A program made the translations under genes and the position numbers. The notes under the pieces are model-generated. The model saw only the letters and a program-made list of their open reading frames with translations. It ran no database searches and was not told the origin of the DNA. Shown piece by piece: positions 19,751 to 21,213 of a DNA stretch of 21,213 nucleotides. Positions within the stretch are counted from its first letter, which is position 1, and each line of letters opens with the position of its first letter. Origin of the DNA: a virus; IMG/VR virus record IMGVR_UViG_3300024255_000193, positions 1 through 21,213 of that record. One strand, 5' to 3'.

Positions 19751-20173
19751 TCAGATAACTTCAGGTTCTTCTTCAGGGAATGCCGCGATTCCGGGGATTC
19801 CTCCATCGTCAAAGGTGACGGTTGCTGTTCTAGCGTCAGCTGCTTCACTTACAATAGTGAGCGACCCAGAGCTTACTGCACAGGTTCCGGTAACTACCTC
19901 GTCTCCTGCTTCGTACTTCGACAGGTCCAGTCCAGTGTCATCTCCTTGAGTAACAAGAAGGAGACTACATTCTTTAGCAGCGTTGGTGAGAGTAGCAATA
20001 GCGACTGAGTCCTTTGCCTTATCTTGAGCTTTCAAGAGTTGTGGAAGACCAACACCAGATAGAATACCAACGATTGCAACAACAACCATCAGTTCAATCA
20101 AGGTGAATCCGTTTGCCTTCTTGCCTTTCTGTGAGAGACGACGGAGGAGAGTAGACTTGAGTGAGGTGTTCAT
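19751..20173 (-). CDS. Type IV pilin (prepilin with class III signal)
   Basis: A 140-residue prepilin. The start is ATG 20173 (MNTSLKSTLLRRLSQKGKKA), giving a 22-residue basic leader that ends in glycine. The prepilin peptidase site is G22/F23, followed by FTLIELMVVVAIVGILSGVG with the required glutamate at mature position 5. Cys69 and Cys98 probably make the pilin disulfide. The rest is short, with an acidic proline-rich end (FPEEEPEVI). Host pili of marine picocyanobacteria have pilins of this look, so the gene was probably acquired from the host. Processing would need the host peptidase PilD, as none is encoded here. The leader RNA can fold into a hairpin and no Shine-Dalgarno is seen. Confidence 0.88.
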   Translation of the reverse strand: MNTSLKSTLLRRLSQKGKKANGFTLIELMVVVAIVGILSGVGLPQLLKAQDKAKDSVAIATLTNAAKECSLLLVTQGDDTGLDLSKYEAGDEVVTGTCAVSSGSLTIVSEAADARTATVTFDDGGIPGIAAFPEEEPEVI

Positions 20174-20181
20174 TTTATTAT

Positions 20182-20215
20182 GATAGTGGAGGTTCTCCCT
20201 CCTTACCATACTATC
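20182..20215 (-). other. Hairpin in the pilin mRNA leader
   Basis: The minus strand has GATAGT, then GGAGG, loop GAGAA, CCTCC and ACTATC, with a seven-base bulge on one side. It has no T-tract, so it is unlikely to be a terminator. It lies nine bases before the pilin start and could affect translation or stability. The rest of the 100-base gap to the 93-aa gene shows no convincing promoter. Confidence 0.45.
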
Positions 20216-20273
20216 TTATCAGAACAGAACACCAAAATTCATTAGTGGTTGGTGAGAATGTCCTTAGTTTCTC

Positions 20274-20555
20274 TCAGTCCATGACTTCATCCATGGAATA
20301 TGTCTCCACCTTACCTAGTTCAATGTCCTCAACCATTTGCATCAGATACTCCAGGAACTCTTTGGGATACACATCATCTTCATTCAACGAAACCCAGAAC
20401 CATTCTTTACACTCTTCCTCTGGGTCGTCATCGCTCATCAGCGCGTACCCATCATACCGTGATGACGTGAGATCACACCAAATGCGGAAAGTAGAGCGAA
20501 TGCTCTTCCATCCTGTCATCCAGGCGTGTCCAATCCAATACTCATACCAGTTCAT
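20274..20555 (-). CDS. Conserved acidic 93-aa cyanophage protein
   Basis: A 93-residue protein rich in tryptophan and acidic residues: MNWYEYWIGHAWMTGWKSIR at the start, TFRIWCDLTSSRYDGYAL, then DDDPEEECKEWFWVSLNEDD and the end METYSMDEVMD-like (KVETYSMDEVMD). I do not know its function; the form is one seen in other cyanomyoviruses near psbD. It has its own strong promoter in the preceding terminator (20584-20612) and no terminator follows, so the pilin genes downstream are probably on the same transcript. Confidence 0.75.
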   Translation of the reverse strand: MNWYEYWIGHAWMTGWKSIRSTFRIWCDLTSSRYDGYALMSDDDPEEECKEWFWVSLNEDDVYPKEFLEYLMQMVEDIELGKVETYSMDEVMD

Positions 20556-20583
20556 ACTTCATGGGTCTGATGTCTATGGAGTC

Positions 20584-20612
20584 ATTATACAATAAAAAAC
20601 CACCCCAGTCAA
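20584..20612 (-). promoter_or_regulatory. Strong sigma70-type promoter, -35 in the terminator loop
   Basis: The minus strand reads TTGACT (20612-20607), 17 bases, TATAAT (20589-20584): eleven of twelve consensus bases with ideal spacing. The -35 lies in the loop of the psbD-operon terminator and the spacer is the 3' stem arm plus T-tract. It should drive the 93-aa gene and probably the pilin genes. Confidence 0.78.
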
Positions 20613-20621
20613 TGAGGTGGT
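20594..20621 (-). terminator. Rho-independent terminator after the psbD operon
   Basis: The minus strand has ACCACCTC, loop ATTGACT, GGGGTGGT and then TTTTT. The eight-pair stem has one G-T pair. It follows the 69-aa gene by about 20 bases. Confidence 0.88.
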
Positions 20622-20643
20622 GGGAAGCAAGAACCCAAATGAT

Positions 20644-20853
20644 TTAATCATTGTAAAGTTTTTCTAGTTTGTCTCTTGTGAAGTCCACATACATCACTTC
20701 TTCTCCTGCTTCAGGAGCCTCAGGGTGACGAGGTTTAGGTGGTGCTGGTGGAGTGTTCCAGATAGACTGGATGTTTGCGTACATCATAGCTGCAGCTCCT
20801 CCTGCTATGAGACAGAAGGAGACCAGATAGATGACGATGAAGAATGTGTTCAT
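20644..20853 (-). CDS. Small membrane protein downstream of psbD
   Basis: A 69-residue protein with an N-terminal membrane helix (FFIVIYLVSFCLIAGGAAAM, residues 4-23) and a proline-rich, then acidic tail (NTPPAPPKPRHPEAPEAGEE, ending DKLEKLYND). Proteins of this shape follow psbD or psbA in several cyanomyoviruses, from memory. It may sit in the thylakoid or plasma membrane; role unknown. It is 13 bases after the 40-aa ORF and precedes the terminator, so it belongs to the psbD operon. Confidence 0.7.
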   Translation of the reverse strand: MNTFFIVIYLVSFCLIAGGAAAMMYANIQSIWNTPPAPPKPRHPEAPEAGEEVMYVDFTRDKLEKLYND

Positions 20854-20866
20854 GTCGTGTTGGATG

Positions 20867-20989
20867 TTAGTTGCGTTGATAAGATGGAATCATCATTCCA
20901 CCATCCCTGTCGTCATCGTCATCAGTATCCTGAAAGACTAAGAATAATATTAAGAGGATTGTCCACCCCAGAATGTATTCAAAGTGCAT
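20867..20989 (-). CDS. 40-aa membrane micro-ORF overlapping the psbD end
   Basis: A 40-residue ORF whose ATG (20989) lies 11 bases inside the 3' end of psbD. It has a single hydrophobic helix ([15 protein letters not shown], residues about 5-19), an acidic run ([11 protein letters not shown]) and a polar end (MMIPSYQRN). The overlap suggests coupled translation with D2. It resembles small photosystem-associated membrane peptides in form only; I recall DDxDGG-type short ORFs after phage psbD. Confidence 0.6.
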   Translation of the reverse strand: MHFEYILGWTILLILFLVFQDTDDDDDRDGGMMIPSYQRN

Positions 20990-21213
20990 TTCCGCGAGGC
21001 AATACTTCTTCAGGGAATACGAAGTTCTCATGTGGTTGGTCAGCAGGTGCCATCCAAGCACGGAGTCCTTCATTCAATAGAATGTTCTTCGTGTAGAAGG
21101 TCTCGAACTCAGGGTCTTCTGCTGCACGAATCTCTTGACTTACAAAATCGTAAGCACGAAGATTGAGAGCAAGCCCAATAATGCCAATAGAGGAGACCCA
21201 AAGACCCATAACA
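20979..21213 (-). CDS. psbD: Photosystem II D2 protein, C-terminal part
   Basis: The last 78 codons of psbD; the gene continues beyond the window. The sequence contains the fully conserved D2 ending: [20 protein letters not shown], then [20 protein letters not shown] and [19 protein letters not shown]2 pairs with D1 in the photosystem II reaction centre. Cyanophages carry psbD with or without psbA to keep photosynthesis running while the host proteins decay. No frameshift or odd residue is visible in this part. It heads a short operon with two small membrane ORFs that ends at the terminator at 20594. Confidence 0.97.
   Translation of the reverse strand, partial: VMGLWVSSIGIIGLALNLRAYDFVSQEIRAAEDPEFETFYTKNILLNEGLRAWMAPADQPHENFVFPEEVLPRGNAL

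Noticed and set aside
20174-20209. Upstream start for the pilin at 20209
   Set aside because: It would add 12 residues before a normal basic prepilin leader and lies in the leader hairpin; ATG 20173 gives the typical leader length.
20161-20595. 144-codon plus-strand ORF
   Set aside because: Runs antisense through the 93-aa gene, pilin leader and terminator; serine-rich, no start signal.

Overview
This window is a stretch of a T4-like marine cyanophage (cyanomyovirus) genome infecting Synechococcus or Prochlorococcus. T4-type virion and replication genes (gp26, gp4, gp54/gp48/gp53, gp32, gp59, gp33, RNase H, PhoH) stand beside photosynthetic and host-derived genes (psbD, two hli, cp12, thyX, glutaredoxin, a type IV pilin). 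It is a lytic-phage segment: I see no integrase, IS element, tRNA or CRISPR. Coding is nearly gapless, most start and stop codons overlap (ATGA, TAATG, TGATG), and no gene-free stretch exceeds 300 bases.

Layout. (1) 1-1602, minus strand: tail/baseplate assembly genes: gp4, gp26, a gp51-like ORF and the start of a further gene that may be the tape measure. gp26 and the gp51-like ORF are joined by a textbook -1 frameshift signal. (2) 1596-4075, the only plus-strand genes: gp54-like, a small conserved protein, gp48-like and gp53 (baseplate top and wedge), behind a late promoter. (3) 10222 down to 4076, minus: the replication/nucleotide operon: RNase H, a conserved protein, two tiny ORFs, thyX, an FmdB-like protein, phoH, a RecB/MGME1-like nuclease, gp33, gp59, a DUF1825-like protein and gp32, which also has its own promoter. 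(4) 10938 down to 10296, minus: glutaredoxin and two small proteins. (5) 13444 down to 11005, minus: accessory operon: a conserved phage protein, a NusG-type elongation factor, CP12, small ORFs, then two hli genes with two micro-ORFs. (6) 18222 down to 13466, minus: a 1069-residue repetitive tail fibre, a 380-residue collagen-like fibre and two small ORFs. (7) 21213 down to 18253, minus: the end of psbD, two small membrane proteins, a conserved 93-aa protein, a type IV pilin with a pilin-like companion, a 61-aa protein and a secreted HExxH metalloprotease.

Regulation. Seven sigma70-like promoters can be read, all with exactly 17-nt spacers. Two have the -35 hexamer in the loop of the preceding rho-independent terminator, so terminator and promoter are one element. 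Three others start a hairpin within a few bases of the -10 box and put a start codon just after it. Structural genes instead carry T4-type late boxes (NATAAATA), read by the phage late apparatus to which gp33 belongs.

Most notable: the gp26/gp51 frameshift cassette, the terminator-promoter fusions, the pilin pair, the phage NusG, and a gp32 leader with A/C-rich repeats. Function calls are from recognition of sequence motifs and synteny; no database search was run.
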